Of a stretch of 51,776 nt of DNA, positions 40,316-49,393 are shown one piece after another; position 1 is the first letter of the stretch; every line of letters begins with the position of its first letter. The stretch covers positions 1 to 51,776 of the forward strand of contig NZ_PPRU01000040.1 in NCBI RefSeq assembly GCF_002902285.1, read 5' to 3'. Below the pieces are notes generated by a model. That model saw only the letters and a list, made by a program, of their open reading frames with translations, ran no database searches and was not told the origin of the DNA. The translations under genes were made by a program, and so were the position numbers. The stretch is from Staphylococcus simulans. GTDB lineage: Bacteria; Bacillota; Bacilli; Staphylococcales; Staphylococcaceae.

Positions 40316-40934
40316 AGTATTATTTGTCGATGACCACGAAATGGTTCGTATCGGCATCTCAAGTTATTTATCTACACAACCTGATATAGAAGTCGTCGGG
40401 GAAGGCAAATCAGGTAAAGAAGCAATTGAAAAAGCTCATGAATTGCAGCCTGATTTAATCTTGATGGATTTGTTGATGGAAGACATGGATGGCGTAGAAG
40501 CTACAATGCAGATTAAAAAAGATTTACCTCAGATTAAAGTATTGATGCTGACAAGTTATATTGAGGATAATGAAGTGTATCGTGCTTTAGACGCTGGGGT
40601 AGACAGTTATATTCTAAAAACGACGAGCGCAAGTGATATCGCAGAAGCGATTCGTAAAACATATCGTAACGAAGCGGTGTTTGAAGCGGAAGTACTTGTT
40701 AAAATGCGTAATCGCATGAATCAACGTGCTGAATTATATGAATTATTAACAGATAGAGAAATGGAAATTTTATTGTTAATCGCAAAAGGTTATTCTAACC
40801 AAGAAATCGCCAGTGCGTCACATATTACGATTAAAACAGTTAAAACACATGTGAGTAATATACTAAGCAAGCTAGAAGTTCAAGATAGAACACAAGCTGT
40901 TATTTACGCATTCCAACACGATTTAATTCAATAA
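40305..40934 (+). CDS. vraR: Response regulator VraR
   Basis: VraR is a LuxR/NarL-type response regulator that activates its own operon and peptidoglycan genes such as pbp2, murZ and sgtB in S. aureus. The 209 residues have the receiver domain ([13 protein letters not shown], phospho-acceptor Asp55 in [12 protein letters not shown], Lys in SYILKTTSA) and a C-terminal LuxR helix-turn-helix ([37 protein letters not shown]). I use the ATG at 40305, giving MAIKVLF; the ATG three bases earlier would add one Met. AAGGAGG precedes both. SgtB, a known target family, is encoded 7.5 kb downstream. Confidence 0.97.
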   Translation: MAIKVLFVDDHEMVRIGISSYLSTQPDIEVVGEGKSGKEAIEKAHELQPDLILMDLLMEDMDGVEATMQIKKDLPQIKVLMLTSYIEDNEVYRALDAGVDSYILKTTSASDIAEAIRKTYRNEAVFEAEVLVKMRNRMNQRAELYELLTDREMEILLLIAKGYSNQEIASASHITIKTVKTHVSNILSKLEVQDRTQAVIYAFQHDLIQ

Positions 40935-40937
40935 AAG

Positions 40938-40978
40938 AAAAGGCAAGATTGAAAATGAGTGCTTTCAATCTTGCCTTT
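40938..40978. terminator. Bidirectional terminator between vraR and carbonic anhydrase
   Basis: AAAGGCAAGATTGAAA and TTTCAATCTTGCCTTT form a perfect 16-bp stem around a short loop, between convergent genes. Confidence 0.94.
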
Positions 40979-41004
40979 GTATTATCCATAATACAGTTTA
41001 TGTA

Positions 41005-41583
41005 CTATTTATTTTTTTCTGCCAGTTCATAGCCATCTTGGATTAATTCTAATTCGCCAGTATGCGGATCAATCACAAGACCATGAATTGGTACTTTTTT
41101 ATCAAATAATGGATGATGATAAAGCATATCAATATTATGTTTAACATTATCACTTGCGTTTTCGAAGCCTTCTAAGAAGTTGTCCACGTCTACACCAGAG
41201 TGTTTGATAATATCAAACGTTTCATCAGTAACGCCACGTTCTTTCATTGCATCTTTTACAGTATTTACGTCTAAACTACCCATGCCGCAGTCTTTGTGTG
41301 CCATAATAATAATTTCTTCAGCACCTAATGCATAAATACCAACTAATAAACTTTTAATTGTAGAACCGTATGGATGCGTAATAATAGCGCCTGCATTTTT
41401 GACTACTTTTAAATCTCCGTTATTAAAACCTAAAGCTTTTGTGCCTAAGTCTTGTAAACGTGTATCCATACAAGTGAATAATACTGCTTTTTTATTTGGT
41501 TTTTTACTTGTGGAATAGTTTTCAAACTCTTTGTTTTCCACAAATTCCTTATTGTAAGATAAAATACTGTCTAATAATGTCAT
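41005..41583 (-). CDS. can: Beta-class carbonic anhydrase
   Basis: This zinc enzyme interconverts CO2 and bicarbonate, supplying bicarbonate for carboxylases at low CO2. The 192 residues show the beta-class zinc site Cys38-X-Asp40-X-Arg42 (LFTCMDTRLQD), His96 and Cys99 (MAHKDCGMG), and the conserved NAGAI loop. There is no signal peptide. In staphylococci some species use this enzyme and others, such as S. aureus, use the MpsAB bicarbonate transporter, so its presence helps to place the organism outside S. aureus. It stands alone on the minus strand between vraR and yihY, with an ATG at 41583. Confidence 0.93.
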   Translation of the reverse strand: MTLLDSILSYNKEFVENKEFENYSTSKKPNKKAVLFTCMDTRLQDLGTKALGFNNGDLKVVKNAGAIITHPYGSTIKSLLVGIYALGAEEIIIMAHKDCGMGSLDVNTVKDAMKERGVTDETFDIIKHSGVDVDNFLEGFENASDNVKHNIDMLYHHPLFDKKVPIHGLVIDPHTGELELIQDGYELAEKNK

Positions 41584-41732
41584 CTTATTTACACTTCCTG
41601 TATCCTGAATTTAGTTGTTTTGTTATATCAAGATGAATTGACTGTCATGACTAGTTCACAAAAATGTCACTAACCAAATATTATCATACCCTAATGAATA
41701 CATAAAATAACATGTTTTTAAAAAATAAAAGA

Positions 41733-41780
41733 AAAAGAGCAACATCAACTTTGATTTTATACAAAGTGACTTGCTCTTTA
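41733..41780 (-). terminator. Terminator after the YihY-type gene
   Basis: AAAGAGCAA and TTGCTCTTT arms with an inner ACTTTG/CAAAGT pairing. A-rich sequence on the left gives a T-run for the minus strand. Confidence 0.85.
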
Positions 41781-41790
41781 AGTAATATGA

Positions 41791-42867
41791 TTATCTTTCA
41801 GTATGAGGATTCTGCATTTCTGCACGTTCAAATTCACGTTCTTCAAGTGAATCTCCGTGTTTCAATGTTCTGCGTTGGTTAATAATCGCATTGATCTCAG
41901 CACCGACAATGATGATGAAACCAGTGATATATAGCCATAACATTAACACGATGATACCACCGATACTGCCGTATGTTTTAGAGTAGTTTGAGAAGTTTGA
42001 AACATAGAAACCAAACGCTGCAGTACCTAGAATCCATACTATTGATGCGAAAAGTGCACCTGGTAATACAGATTTGAATTTAATTTTGATATTCGGTGCT
42101 AGGGCATATAGTGTTGAGAATAATAAGAAAATCACGATAAATGGTAATAAGAATCGTAAAATACTAAATACCCATTTCACTTGGCTATCAAGTCCAAGCG
42201 GACCAAATAATAAATGACCGATTTGTTGACCGAAAACTGGTAAGATTAAGGCCGCAATAAATACTGCACCCATAATCACAGTGAATAGCACACTGATTAA
42301 TTTCAATACGATAGGGTTTCTGCCGTCTTCAACATCATATGCTACGTTGAACGCGTTCATTAAGGCTGTCATACCATTTGAGGCAGACCAAAGTGCCAAA
42401 ATCAAACCTACTGATAAAATACCGCCGCTGGCATTTTTCATAATATCTTCGATAATACCTGTCAGTAGATCCGCTGTAGAAGCAGGTGCATTTTTTGCAA
42501 TCATACCGACAATTTTATTTCTATCGATTTGGAATAATGGTAAAAGTGAAAGCAAAAATAGCAACATAGGGAACAGTGATAACATAAAGTAATATGAAAG
42601 CTGTGCTGCTAAGCCTGTCGCATCATCTTTACCAATTCGATAAATTAAAAATGAAAAGAAATTGGAATCTTTCGTATATTTAGCCGGTTTGTTATTTCTA
42701 GCTACAAAGAATGTCTGATTTGATTTTTTTGGTGACTTAGATTTGAATTCTTGCGGTGCCACATAATTATTATGATCTTCGTGTGTAATACCCTCAGACT
42801 TTTCTTTTACTTTTTGAAAAATCCCTTCTTTTTTATTATTTTTGTCTTTTTCATTTGAATGAGACAT
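41791..42867 (-). CDS. YihY/virulence factor BrkB family membrane protein
   Basis: This 358-residue protein has a charged N-terminal cytoplasmic stretch of about 80 residues (Lys/Ser/Asn-rich), then six or so membrane segments typical of YihY/BrkB. Examples are SYYFMLSLFPMLLFLLSLLPL, ILSVGLILALWSASNGMTALMNAFN, VLFTVIMGAVFIAALILPVF, ILRFLLPFIVIFLLFSTLYALAPN and GGIIVLMLWLYITGFIIIVGAEINAIIN. The family was once thought to be RNase BN, which is not supported. Its real role is unknown; a transport or envelope function is likely. The ATG has AAGGAGT upstream. A conserved staphylococcal homologue lies in the same neighbourhood. Confidence 0.9.
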   Translation of the reverse strand: MSHSNEKDKNNKKEGIFQKVKEKSEGITHEDHNNYVAPQEFKSKSPKKSNQTFFVARNNKPAKYTKDSNFFSFLIYRIGKDDATGLAAQLSYYFMLSLFPMLLFLLSLLPLFQIDRNKIVGMIAKNAPASTADLLTGIIEDIMKNASGGILSVGLILALWSASNGMTALMNAFNVAYDVEDGRNPIVLKLISVLFTVIMGAVFIAALILPVFGQQIGHLLFGPLGLDSQVKWVFSILRFLLPFIVIFLLFSTLYALAPNIKIKFKSVLPGALFASIVWILGTAAFGFYVSNFSNYSKTYGSIGGIIVLMLWLYITGFIIIVGAEINAIINQRRTLKHGDSLEEREFERAEMQNPHTER

Positions 42868-42919
42868 AACATGTACTCCTTTATTACTATATTCAGTTGG
42901 TCAATGAGTTGAAAAAAGG

Positions 42920-42961
42920 GGGATAGAACTTAGATGAGTAAAACTCACTTAAGTTTATCCC
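42920..42961 (-). terminator. Terminator after the small membrane-anchored protein gene
   Basis: GGGATA...TGAGT and ACTCA...TATCCC pair around AAA. On the minus strand the hairpin is followed by CCTTTTTT. Confidence 0.75.
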
Positions 42962-42997
42962 TATAGTCAACGCATTGTAATGCTCTTAAACCTATAA

Positions 42998-43288
42998 TTA
43001 GTTTAAGTGTTTATCGTTTTGTTTACGCTCTTGTAACGTGTTTTTCGCATTTTTCAATGCACGTTCTAATTCTGGGTTATTGCGACGAATTTCTTCGATA
43101 GCATCTTTCCAGTAAAGAACTTCTTCTTTGATTACGCTGATTTTTGAAGGTCCTCTGTCAGAACGTTTACCTTCTTTTAAGTTCTGAATACTACTTTTTA
43201 ATGCATTTCGCGTATTTTTGTCAGCTAATGTAATTGCTCCGCCGACTAAAGCACCTAATAAAATGCCTGGTACTAATTTGTTATTCAT
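42998..43288 (-). CDS. Small membrane-anchored protein of unknown function (YtxH-like)
   Basis: This 96-residue protein begins with a glycine-rich hydrophobic stretch (LVPGILLGALVGGAITLADKNTR), as in YtxH-type proteins. A basic, then charged helical region follows (ISVIKEEVLYWKDAIEEIRRNNPELERALKNAKNTL) that could form a coiled coil. No catalytic motif is visible. It lies 7 bases downstream of ptpA on the same strand and is probably co-transcribed with it; the pairing is conserved in staphylococci as I remember. Function unknown. Confidence 0.75.
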   Translation of the reverse strand: MNNKLVPGILLGALVGGAITLADKNTRNALKSSIQNLKEGKRSDRGPSKISVIKEEVLYWKDAIEEIRRNNPELERALKNAKNTLQERKQNDKHLN

Positions 43289-43295
43289 AATTTAT

Positions 43296-43760
43296 CTACC
43301 CCTCTTTAGAATTTGTGTCTTTAAGAATGTAATCAATTAAATTATCACATGATGATTGTACCATATCGAATACACCCTCAAAATTATTTGTATAGTAAGG
43401 ATCAGGTACATCTTGTTCTTCCATATCGCTGAATTCCAACAATTTGAATAATTGGCCCTTCAACTCTGGATTGATACGCTTAATGTTATCCACATTACTT
43501 TGATCCATCGCAATAATGTAATCAAAGTCATCCGTAGATTCAAATAGTTCACTGATCATACCGTCAAAAGGTATGTTGTGAGTATTTAGAATGCGTTGTG
43601 TTCCTTCGTGAGGTGCTTGGCCTAAATTCCAACTGCCTGTACCGCGTGAGACAACTTCAATGCCTTCTATACCGCGGTCTTTCAGACGTTGTTTCATAAT
43701 TGCTTCAGCCATTGGAGAACGACAAATATTGCCTAAACAGACAAATGCTACTGTAGTCAT
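43296..43760 (-). CDS. ptpA: Low molecular weight protein-tyrosine phosphatase PtpA
   Basis: PtpA removes phosphate from protein tyrosines; the S. aureus enzyme is secreted during infection without a signal peptide. The 154 residues have the P-loop VCLGNICRSPMAEA with nucleophile Cys8 and Arg14, and the general acid in VPDPYYTNNF. DFDYIIAMDQSN is the conserved middle strand. It is the first of two minus-strand genes and is divergent from the DUF1128 gene. The ATG at 43760 follows TTGGAGGTAAAAT. Confidence 0.95.
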   Translation of the reverse strand: MTTVAFVCLGNICRSPMAEAIMKQRLKDRGIEGIEVVSRGTGSWNLGQAPHEGTQRILNTHNIPFDGMISELFESTDDFDYIIAMDQSNVDNIKRINPELKGQLFKLLEFSDMEEQDVPDPYYTNNFEGVFDMVQSSCDNLIDYILKDTNSKEG

Positions 43761-43920
43761 ATTTTACCTCCAAATTATTTTTCAGCCGGATAAATAAAGC
43801 GTATGATGAACATAGATACAAGGTATACCTAACGTTCCATAGATAATATTTACCCGAACTCTGATGAAATAACCCATATAATATTATCTTATCGGTTTTT
43901 AACCAACATCTAAAGAGTAA

Positions 43921-43958
43921 ATTATCAAAAGTTTTCAGGAATTGTTGAGTTTGATAAT
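43921..43958. promoter_or_regulatory. Inverted repeat at the DUF1128-aminopeptidase promoter
   Basis: ATTATCAAA (43921-43929) and TTTGATAAT (43950-43958) are perfect 9-bp arms. They straddle a possible promoter, TTTTCA-N17-TAATAT, whose -10 overlaps the right arm. It could be an operator; the regulator is unknown. Confidence 0.4.
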
Positions 43959-43983
43959 ATATAAACATAAAGAGGTGATTTAA

Positions 43984-44190
43984 ATGTCAGAAACAAATAG
44001 AGATATGATCATTGATATCAGAGAGAAACTAAACGTGGTAAACGTTAATCTAATCGATCCTGATAAATTTGAAGATGCAGATGAAGCTAAAATCAAAGAA
44101 ATTCATAGCTTTGTTACTTCAAAAGAAAAATTTTCACCAAGTGAAGTGACTGCCATCGCATCTGAATTAGGCGAACTACGACAATCGTAA
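43984..44190 (+). CDS. DUF1128 family protein (UPF0435)
   Basis: This 68-residue acidic protein of the DUF1128 family is found throughout Bacillales (MIIDIREKLNVVNVNLIDPDKF, FSPSEVTAIASELGELR). It is predicted all-helical, cytoplasmic and without a known function. The ATG follows AAGAGGTGATTTAA. It lies 36 bases before the M29 aminopeptidase gene, with which it is likely co-transcribed. Confidence 0.88.
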   Translation: MSETNRDMIIDIREKLNVVNVNLIDPDKFEDADEAKIKEIHSFVTSKEKFSPSEVTAIASELGELRQS

Positions 44191-44226
44191 GAACAAACAG
44201 CAGTCAGAATAAGGAGGAACTTTGTT

Positions 44227-45465
44227 ATGTCACAATTACAAGAAAAGCTAAAACAATATGCACAACTTATCGTAGATGTCGGTATGAATGTGCAAGAGGG
44301 GCAACCAGTATTTATTCGTTCATCAGTAGATGCTTTAGAATTAACGCATGATATCGTTGAGGCAGCATACAAACGCGGCGCTTCTGATGTAAGAGTAAAA
44401 TATGCAGATGATACATTAAGACGTTTAAAATTTGAACATGAATCTGTAGAATACTTCGAAGAAAATGATTTGAAAGATTATGATATTGAAGAACGTATGG
44501 ATTATGTAAAACGTGATGCTGCGAATTTAGCTTTAATGAGTTCTGACCCTGATTTATTAAGTGATGCAGATAGTGCTAAAAAAGCAGCTTTCGGCAAAGC
44601 TTATTCAAAAGGATTCAAAGGATATATGGAAGCAATTCAAAATAATGACTTACCATGGTGTGTAGTCGTATATCCGAACAAAGCATGGGCACAACGTGTC
44701 TATCCTGAATTAGATGCTGAAGCAGCTTATGAAAAATTCATTGATGAATTATTAGACATTGTTCGTGTAGATGGTAATGATCCGATTGAAAACTGGAATC
44801 AACATATCCAAAACTTAAGTGAACACGCTAAATATCTACAAAACAAACAATATTCAGCACTTCACTATGTTTCAGAAGGTACAGATTTAACAATTGGCTT
44901 GCCTAAGAATCATTTATGGCAAGATGCGACAAGTTTCACAAATGATGGACAAGAATTTATTGCCAATATCCCAACTGAAGAGGTATTTACAGCCCCTGAT
45001 CGTAATCGTGTAAACGGTCATGTGACAAATAAACTTCCGCTCAGCTATAACGGAACGCTGATCGATGGCTTTACGCTTACATTTAAAGATGGCAAAGTTG
45101 TAGATTTTTCTGCTGAAAAAGGGGAAGAAGTATTACGTGACTTACTTGATACTGATGAAGGTTCAAGATATCTAGGGGAAGTCGCGTTAGTTCCAGACGA
45201 TTCACCGATTTCAAATCGTAATCGCGTCTTTTATAACACATTGTTAGATGAAAATGCTTCTTGCCACATCGCATTAGGCGCTGGTTATCCGTTTACGATA
45301 ATTGGCGGTACAGAAATGACACGTGAACAATTAACAGAAGAAGGTTTAAATGATGCGTTTATTCATGAAGACTTCATGATTGGCAGCGCAGATTTAACGA
45401 TTTATGGTATCACGCAAGATGGGGAAGAAGAGATTGTGTTTAAAGACGGTAACTGGGCTTACTAA
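44227..45465 (+). CDS. M29 family aminopeptidase (AmpS-like)
   Basis: This cytosolic metallo-aminopeptidase of family M29 (AmpS/thermophilic aminopeptidase T) has 412 residues, the standard length. The two-domain family pattern is present: [23 protein letters not shown] at the N-terminus, [16 protein letters not shown] in the middle. Metal-site segments occur towards the C-terminus ([47 protein letters not shown]). It releases N-terminal amino acids in peptide recycling. The ATG follows AAGGAGG. The upstream DUF1128 gene and the following thioesterase gene (34 bases on) are on the same strand. Confidence 0.92.
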   Translation: MSQLQEKLKQYAQLIVDVGMNVQEGQPVFIRSSVDALELTHDIVEAAYKRGASDVRVKYADDTLRRLKFEHESVEYFEENDLKDYDIEERMDYVKRDAANLALMSSDPDLLSDADSAKKAAFGKAYSKGFKGYMEAIQNNDLPWCVVVYPNKAWAQRVYPELDAEAAYEKFIDELLDIVRVDGNDPIENWNQHIQNLSEHAKYLQNKQYSALHYVSEGTDLTIGLPKNHLWQDATSFTNDGQEFIANIPTEEVFTAPDRNRVNGHVTNKLPLSYNGTLIDGFTLTFKDGKVVDFSAEKGEEVLRDLLDTDEGSRYLGEVALVPDDSPISNRNRVFYNTLLDENASCHIALGAGYPFTIIGGTEMTREQLTEEGLNDAFIHEDFMIGSADLTIYGITQDGEEEIVFKDGNWAY

Positions 45466-45499
45466 AATAAATATAATCAATTCATAAAGGAGATCAATT

Positions 45500-46021
45500 G
45501 TGGAACAAAGAGAAAGTAAACCAATGTCAGCATCAAAAACTGTAAAAGATCGTCAAGTATATCCGCAAGATACGAATCATCATCATACTATGTTCGGTGG
45601 ACTCTTAATGGCGAACATTGATGAAATTGCGGCAATCTGCGCTATGAAACACAGCAGTACGCCAGTTGTTACAGCTTCTACAGATTCAGTGGACTTTTTA
45701 TTACCTATTCGTAATGGAGATATTATTTCATATGAAGCAATGGTTTCATACGCTGGTTCAAGTTCAATGGAAGTTTGTGTACAAATCATTCTTCAAGATA
45801 TCATCAATGATAAAAAACATATGGCAGCACTCAGCTTCTTAACATTTGTAGCGTTAGATGAAAACGGCAAACCAACAGAAGTACCAGATGTTTATCCTGA
45901 AGGTGAAATTCAAGAATGGTTCCATAGTACTGCGCCTGCACGTGTAAAACGCAGAAAAGAACGTCGTCAAGAAAGTAAAGATACCTTAGAGTTCTTAACG
46001 AGAAGACGACATATTGAATAA
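45500..46021 (+). CDS. Acyl-CoA thioesterase (hot-dog fold, YkhA-like)
   Basis: This 173-residue hot-dog-fold thioesterase hydrolyses acyl-CoA to free acid and CoA. The family signature is NHHHTMFGGLLMANIDEIAAICAMKHS, with the catalytic Asn/Asp region, then VVTASTDSVDFLLPIRNGDII and the strand AALSFLTFVALDENGK. A basic tail (RVKRRKERRQESKD) closes the protein. The start is GTG at 45500 behind AAAGGAGATCAATT. The acyl chain it prefers is unknown. A strong terminator follows. Confidence 0.9.
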   Translation: MEQRESKPMSASKTVKDRQVYPQDTNHHHTMFGGLLMANIDEIAAICAMKHSSTPVVTASTDSVDFLLPIRNGDIISYEAMVSYAGSSSMEVCVQIILQDIINDKKHMAALSFLTFVALDENGKPTEVPDVYPEGEIQEWFHSTAPARVKRRKERRQESKDTLEFLTRRRHIE

Positions 46022-46034
46022 AATAAGCAATTAA

Positions 46035-46079
46035 AAATGGCATCTCAACATAAAATGAAGTGTTGAGATGCCATTTTGT
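46035..46079. terminator. Bidirectional terminator between the thioesterase and yfkAB
   Basis: AATGGCATCTCAACA pairs with TGTTGAGATGCCATT around a 10-base loop, between convergent genes. Confidence 0.94.
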
Positions 46080-46089
46080 ATTATTAACA

Positions 46090-47241
46090 TTATTGTTGTT
46101 GGAAGATGCGATGCATCATTTTTTCTTTTTCTCGGAAATCAGTATTTGGATAATACATATTTTTTACTAGTAAGTTCGGTCCTAAGCAATGTACCGGTGC
46201 ACAATGACAATTCAAACTTTGTGCTAAGTCTGAAGCGAGCCATTTGTCGAAAACATCTGTAAGACGATCGGTTTGGATATTAGAAATAGAACCTGTCTCA
46301 TCGCCGAAGTCTGTCACAATCACATCGCCAGTAAAGACATTGACGTTCAAACGGCTGCGGCCGTCTGGATCATTACGTAAGCTGACGTTTTTTGCTGAAC
46401 GCAGTTGTTTGAATAATTGTGCATCGTCTTCATCTTGAATGCATGGGTAAATCGGTAGTGTCCCAAACAACATCCATACAGATTCGTCACGAATTTCTAA
46501 AAGATGACGTATAGTTTCTTTAATTTCTTTCAAACTAAGTACGTTAAGCTGACTCGCAAAATCAGATGGATACATCGGATGAATTTCATGTCGACTGCAT
46601 TTCATATCATTTACCACTTCACGATGAATTTTTTCAAGGTAAGGTTTCGTGCTTTGGTTCAACATCGTTTCAGCAGAGACAAACATGCCTTGTTCAGATA
46701 ATGTTCTAGAATTCTCAATCATTTGTTCATAAAGTTTGAGTTTTGCTCTAAGCGGCGGCTGTTTTTCCATTGCACCGAATCCAACTGTAGCGAATTCATC
46801 CGTTGTTCCCCAGTTGTGTGAAATATGCATCACGTCTATGTATTCAGCAATATCTAAATAGCGATCTTGCGGTAAAGTTAGATTAGAGTTCATTTGTGTA
46901 TAAATACCGCGATCATAGGCATATTTTAATAGCGGTTTAACCACATTTCGAATTGATTTCTTAGAAAACATCGGTTCGCCGCCTGTGATAGATAGGGTAC
47001 GTAAATTAGGAATTTCATCTAAACGTTTAAACATTAATTCCATTGGAAACGGTTCAGGGTCTCTTGTTTGTAAGGTATAACCGACAGCACAATGACTGCA
47101 GCGCATATTACATAAATTCGTTGTGGTGAATTCAATATTGCTTAACTGCAAGCTGCCGAACGCTTCGACATCGTTGTATGCCTCCCAAGGATCATTTGCT
47201 ATAGTAATCGGCTTTTTAATATTCGTAGATTGGCCAATCAT
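46090..47241 (-). CDS. yfkAB: Radical SAM protein YfkAB
   Basis: This radical SAM enzyme has a C-terminal CxCxxxxC extension. The 383 residues carry the iron-sulphur motif Cys44-X3-Cys48-X2-Cys51 (TTNLCNMRCSHCAVG), the SAM-binding SITGGEPMFSKKS, and the terminal cysteines in NCHCAPVHCLGPN, which together define the YfkAB type. In Bacillus subtilis the equivalent appears as two adjacent reading frames; here it is one protein. Substrate and product are not known. It starts at the ATG 47241 and is divergent from a 57-codon gene. Confidence 0.9.
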   Translation of the reverse strand: MIGQSTNIKKPITIANDPWEAYNDVEAFGSLQLSNIEFTTTNLCNMRCSHCAVGYTLQTRDPEPFPMELMFKRLDEIPNLRTLSITGGEPMFSKKSIRNVVKPLLKYAYDRGIYTQMNSNLTLPQDRYLDIAEYIDVMHISHNWGTTDEFATVGFGAMEKQPPLRAKLKLYEQMIENSRTLSEQGMFVSAETMLNQSTKPYLEKIHREVVNDMKCSRHEIHPMYPSDFASQLNVLSLKEIKETIRHLLEIRDESVWMLFGTLPIYPCIQDEDDAQLFKQLRSAKNVSLRNDPDGRSRLNVNVFTGDVIVTDFGDETGSISNIQTDRLTDVFDKWLASDLAQSLNCHCAPVHCLGPNLLVKNMYYPNTDFREKEKMMHRIFQQQ

Positions 47242-47407
47242 AATTTTGCCTTCTTTCTATACAATGTATTTCTTAATAAAAAAGGGGTAATGTGAAGTGA
47301 AAGATTCAAATCACAAAAGATGAGTCATTCCATATTATTAATATTCTAGTGAATTTTGTCAATCGCATGTTAGAATAGAATTATATTTTTAAAGAAGGAG
47401 CCTTATC

Positions 47408-47581
47408 ATGAAAATGAGCGAAAATGAATTAATTACGAACATTAAAACGAGATTATCTGAATTTGTAGATGAAATTGATCATGTGGATCCAGATAAAGTC
47501 AGTGTTGAAGATGTTGATGAATGGATTGGTTTACTAGACCAATTAGAAGAAAAAGTAAAACTTTATCAACGTGAGAAGTAA
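47408..47581 (+). CDS. SE1561 family small protein
   Basis: A 57-codon gene read directly from the sequence: it starts MKMSENELITNIKTRLSEFV and ends LDQLEEKVKLYQREK. AGAAGGAG lies at the proper distance before the ATG (47395-47402). The product is acidic and probably two helices (TRLSEFVDEIDHV and VEDVDEWIGLLDQLEEKVKLYQ). It matches the SE1561 family of small conserved staphylococcal proteins as I remember it; no function is known. It is divergent from yfkAB. Confidence 0.82.
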   Translation: MKMSENELITNIKTRLSEFVDEIDHVDPDKVSVEDVDEWIGLLDQLEEKVKLYQREK

Positions 47582-47697
47582 GGTCCCATACTTTCTATGT
47601 TTAAATCATGACATTTTGGTCTATACAATAAGTACAATCAAAGACAAAAGTAATTCTGAATACAATTTATTGTATAGAATAGAAAGGTGATAAATAA

Positions 47698-48225
47698 ATG
47701 GCACAAACAGTAGCAATTATTTTAGGTAATGACTTTGAGGATATTGAATTAACTAGTCCAAAAGAAGCAATCGAAGAAGCAGGCTACAATACAGTGATTA
47801 TCGGCTCAGAAGCTGGAGAAGAAGTCGTAGGTAAACACGGTACAAAAGCTAAAGTTGATGTAGATATCGGCTCAGCTGAACCAAGCGATTATTCAGCATT
47901 ATTAATTCCAGGCGGATTCTCACCAGACCATTTACGTGGAGACGTAGAAGGAAGATATGGTACATTCGCAAAAGCATTTATTAAAGAAGATGACCCAATC
48001 TTTGCGATTTGCCATGGTCCACAAGTATTAATTGATACTGATGATTTAAATGGCCGTACGTTAACAGCGGTATTAAACGTACGTAAAGACTTGGAAAACG
48101 CAGGTGCACATGTTAAAGATGAATCAGTAGTCGTTGATAAAAATCTTGTAACAAGCCGTACACCTGATGATTTAGATGACTTCAACAAAGCGATTGTTGA
48201 TACTTTAAAAAACAATGAAAAATAA
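47698..48225 (+). CDS. DJ-1/PfpI family protein
   Basis: This 175-residue class I amidotransferase-like protein of the DJ-1/PfpI superfamily has the nucleophilic elbow AICHGPQVL (Cys105) and the acidic partner Glu17 in [11 protein letters not shown]. This is the same layout as S. aureus SAV1875, for which a structure with an oxidisable cysteine is known. The likely role is in oxidative or carbonyl stress (glyoxalase/deglycase or chaperone activities are reported in the family) rather than proteolysis. The start follows AGAAAGGTGATAA. It is transcribed alone. Confidence 0.9.
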   Translation: MAQTVAIILGNDFEDIELTSPKEAIEEAGYNTVIIGSEAGEEVVGKHGTKAKVDVDIGSAEPSDYSALLIPGGFSPDHLRGDVEGRYGTFAKAFIKEDDPIFAICHGPQVLIDTDDLNGRTLTAVLNVRKDLENAGAHVKDESVVVDKNLVTSRTPDDLDDFNKAIVDTLKNNEK

Positions 48226-48241
48226 GCAGTTATAAGCTTAG

Positions 48242-48271
48242 CCGGAGTATCTATAAGATATTCCGGTTTTT
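48242..48271 (+). terminator. Terminator after the DJ-1/PfpI gene
   Basis: CCGGAGTATCT and AGATATTCCGG form the stem, followed by a T-run. Confidence 0.92.
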
Positions 48272-48337
48272 TACATATCCAGGAGTATCAATGTGTACTA
48301 CTCAAGACCGATTTTGTGTCAAAACGTATAATTCTTA

Positions 48338-48366
48338 TTTCATATCAAACAGTTCTCAATTATAAT
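48338..48366 (+). promoter_or_regulatory. Promoter of sgtB
   Basis: TTTCAT (48338-48343), a 17-base spacer and TATAAT (48361-48366), 39 bases upstream of the start. The weak -35 would fit activation, and the S. aureus homologue is in the VraSR regulon, but I see no clear VraR site. Confidence 0.5.
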
Positions 48367-48404
48367 ATGTGTGAAATACTAAAATAGATTGAGGAGATCT
48401 GTGT

Positions 48405-49217
48405 ATGAAAAGAAGCGAAAGGCTATCGAGGTCTCAACGTGAGACAACAAGAGGCACACAGAATACACCCCATTATAATACTTATTATCAACCCGTAGGT
48501 ACACCGCCGAGAAAAAGAAAAAGCAAAGGGCTATTTTTAAAATTACTTATTGGACTCATTATTGTAATTGCACTCTTCTTTGGTGTGATGTATGCATTGT
48601 CATCACGTGCCAATGTAGAGGACTTAAAAACCATTGAAAATAAATCTACGTTTGTTCCAATCAATGATATGCCGAATTATACTAAAGGTGCTTTTATCGC
48701 TATGGAAGATGAGCGATTCTATGACCATGGCGCATTTGATGTGAAAGGTATATTTAGGGCACTGTTCACGACATTAAGTGATCAATCGGTACAAGGTGGC
48801 AGTACAATCAGTCAACAAGTTGTTAAGAATTATTATTATGGAAATGAACAAAGTTTTACACGGAAAGTGAAAGAAATATTGGTCGCATCGCGTATGGAAC
48901 GGGAATATTCTAAAGAAGAGATATTGAGCTTTTACGTTAATAATATTTATTTTGGTGATAATCAATATACTATTGAAAGTGCTGCAAATCATTACTTTGG
49001 TACAACGACCGTCGCAAACAGTCAAAATATGCCGACGATTAGTGTGCTTCAAAGTGCCATTTTAGCAAGTAAAATTAATGCGCCAAGTGTATATGATGTC
49101 AATAATATGTCACAGAACTATATTAACCGTGTCAAAATCAATTTAGAAAAGATGAAGCAGCAAGGTTATATCAACAATGAACAATATAAAACAGCATTAG
49201 CTCAGTTAGGCGTTTAA
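48405..49217 (+). CDS. sgtB: Monofunctional peptidoglycan glycosyltransferase SgtB (Mgt)
   Basis: This membrane-anchored GT51 enzyme polymerises glycan strands from lipid II without a transpeptidase domain. The 270 residues have a basic cytoplasmic N-terminus (to residue 44), one membrane helix (about 45-66) and the GT51 domain. The catalytic Glu lies in [16 protein letters not shown] (motif 1), followed by [16 protein letters not shown] (motif 2), [32 protein letters not shown] (motifs 3 and 4) and [14 protein letters not shown] (motif 5). The ATG follows TGAGGAGATC. In S. aureus this gene responds to VraSR, whose operon lies upstream in this window. Confidence 0.95.
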   Translation: MKRSERLSRSQRETTRGTQNTPHYNTYYQPVGTPPRKRKSKGLFLKLLIGLIIVIALFFGVMYALSSRANVEDLKTIENKSTFVPINDMPNYTKGAFIAMEDERFYDHGAFDVKGIFRALFTTLSDQSVQGGSTISQQVVKNYYYGNEQSFTRKVKEILVASRMEREYSKEEILSFYVNNIYFGDNQYTIESAANHYFGTTTVANSQNMPTISVLQSAILASKINAPSVYDVNNMSQNYINRVKINLEKMKQQGYINNEQYKTALAQLGV

Positions 49218-49226
49218 TGCGATTTC

Positions 49227-49262
49227 AGGCAATCAGTATATTCAGCTGCATTGCCTTTTTTA
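49227..49262 (+). terminator. Terminator after sgtB
   Basis: AGGCAAT and ATTGCCT arms, followed by a T-run, nine bases past the stop. Confidence 0.8.
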
Positions 49263-49393
49263 TATGTCGCATGCTTAAAAGAGACAATGTATGTTACTTG
49301 TGTAAATTCAGGAGGATAATGCTATAAAAGTACATGCATTTGTTTTACAATAAGTATCGATACCGTTATGAATTTAAGAGAAGAGGTGAGACC

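Noticed and set aside
42281..42592. 103-codon plus-strand ORF inside the YihY-type gene
   Set aside because: It is a shadow of the minus-strand gene's hydrophobic codons; no start signal or homology is seen.
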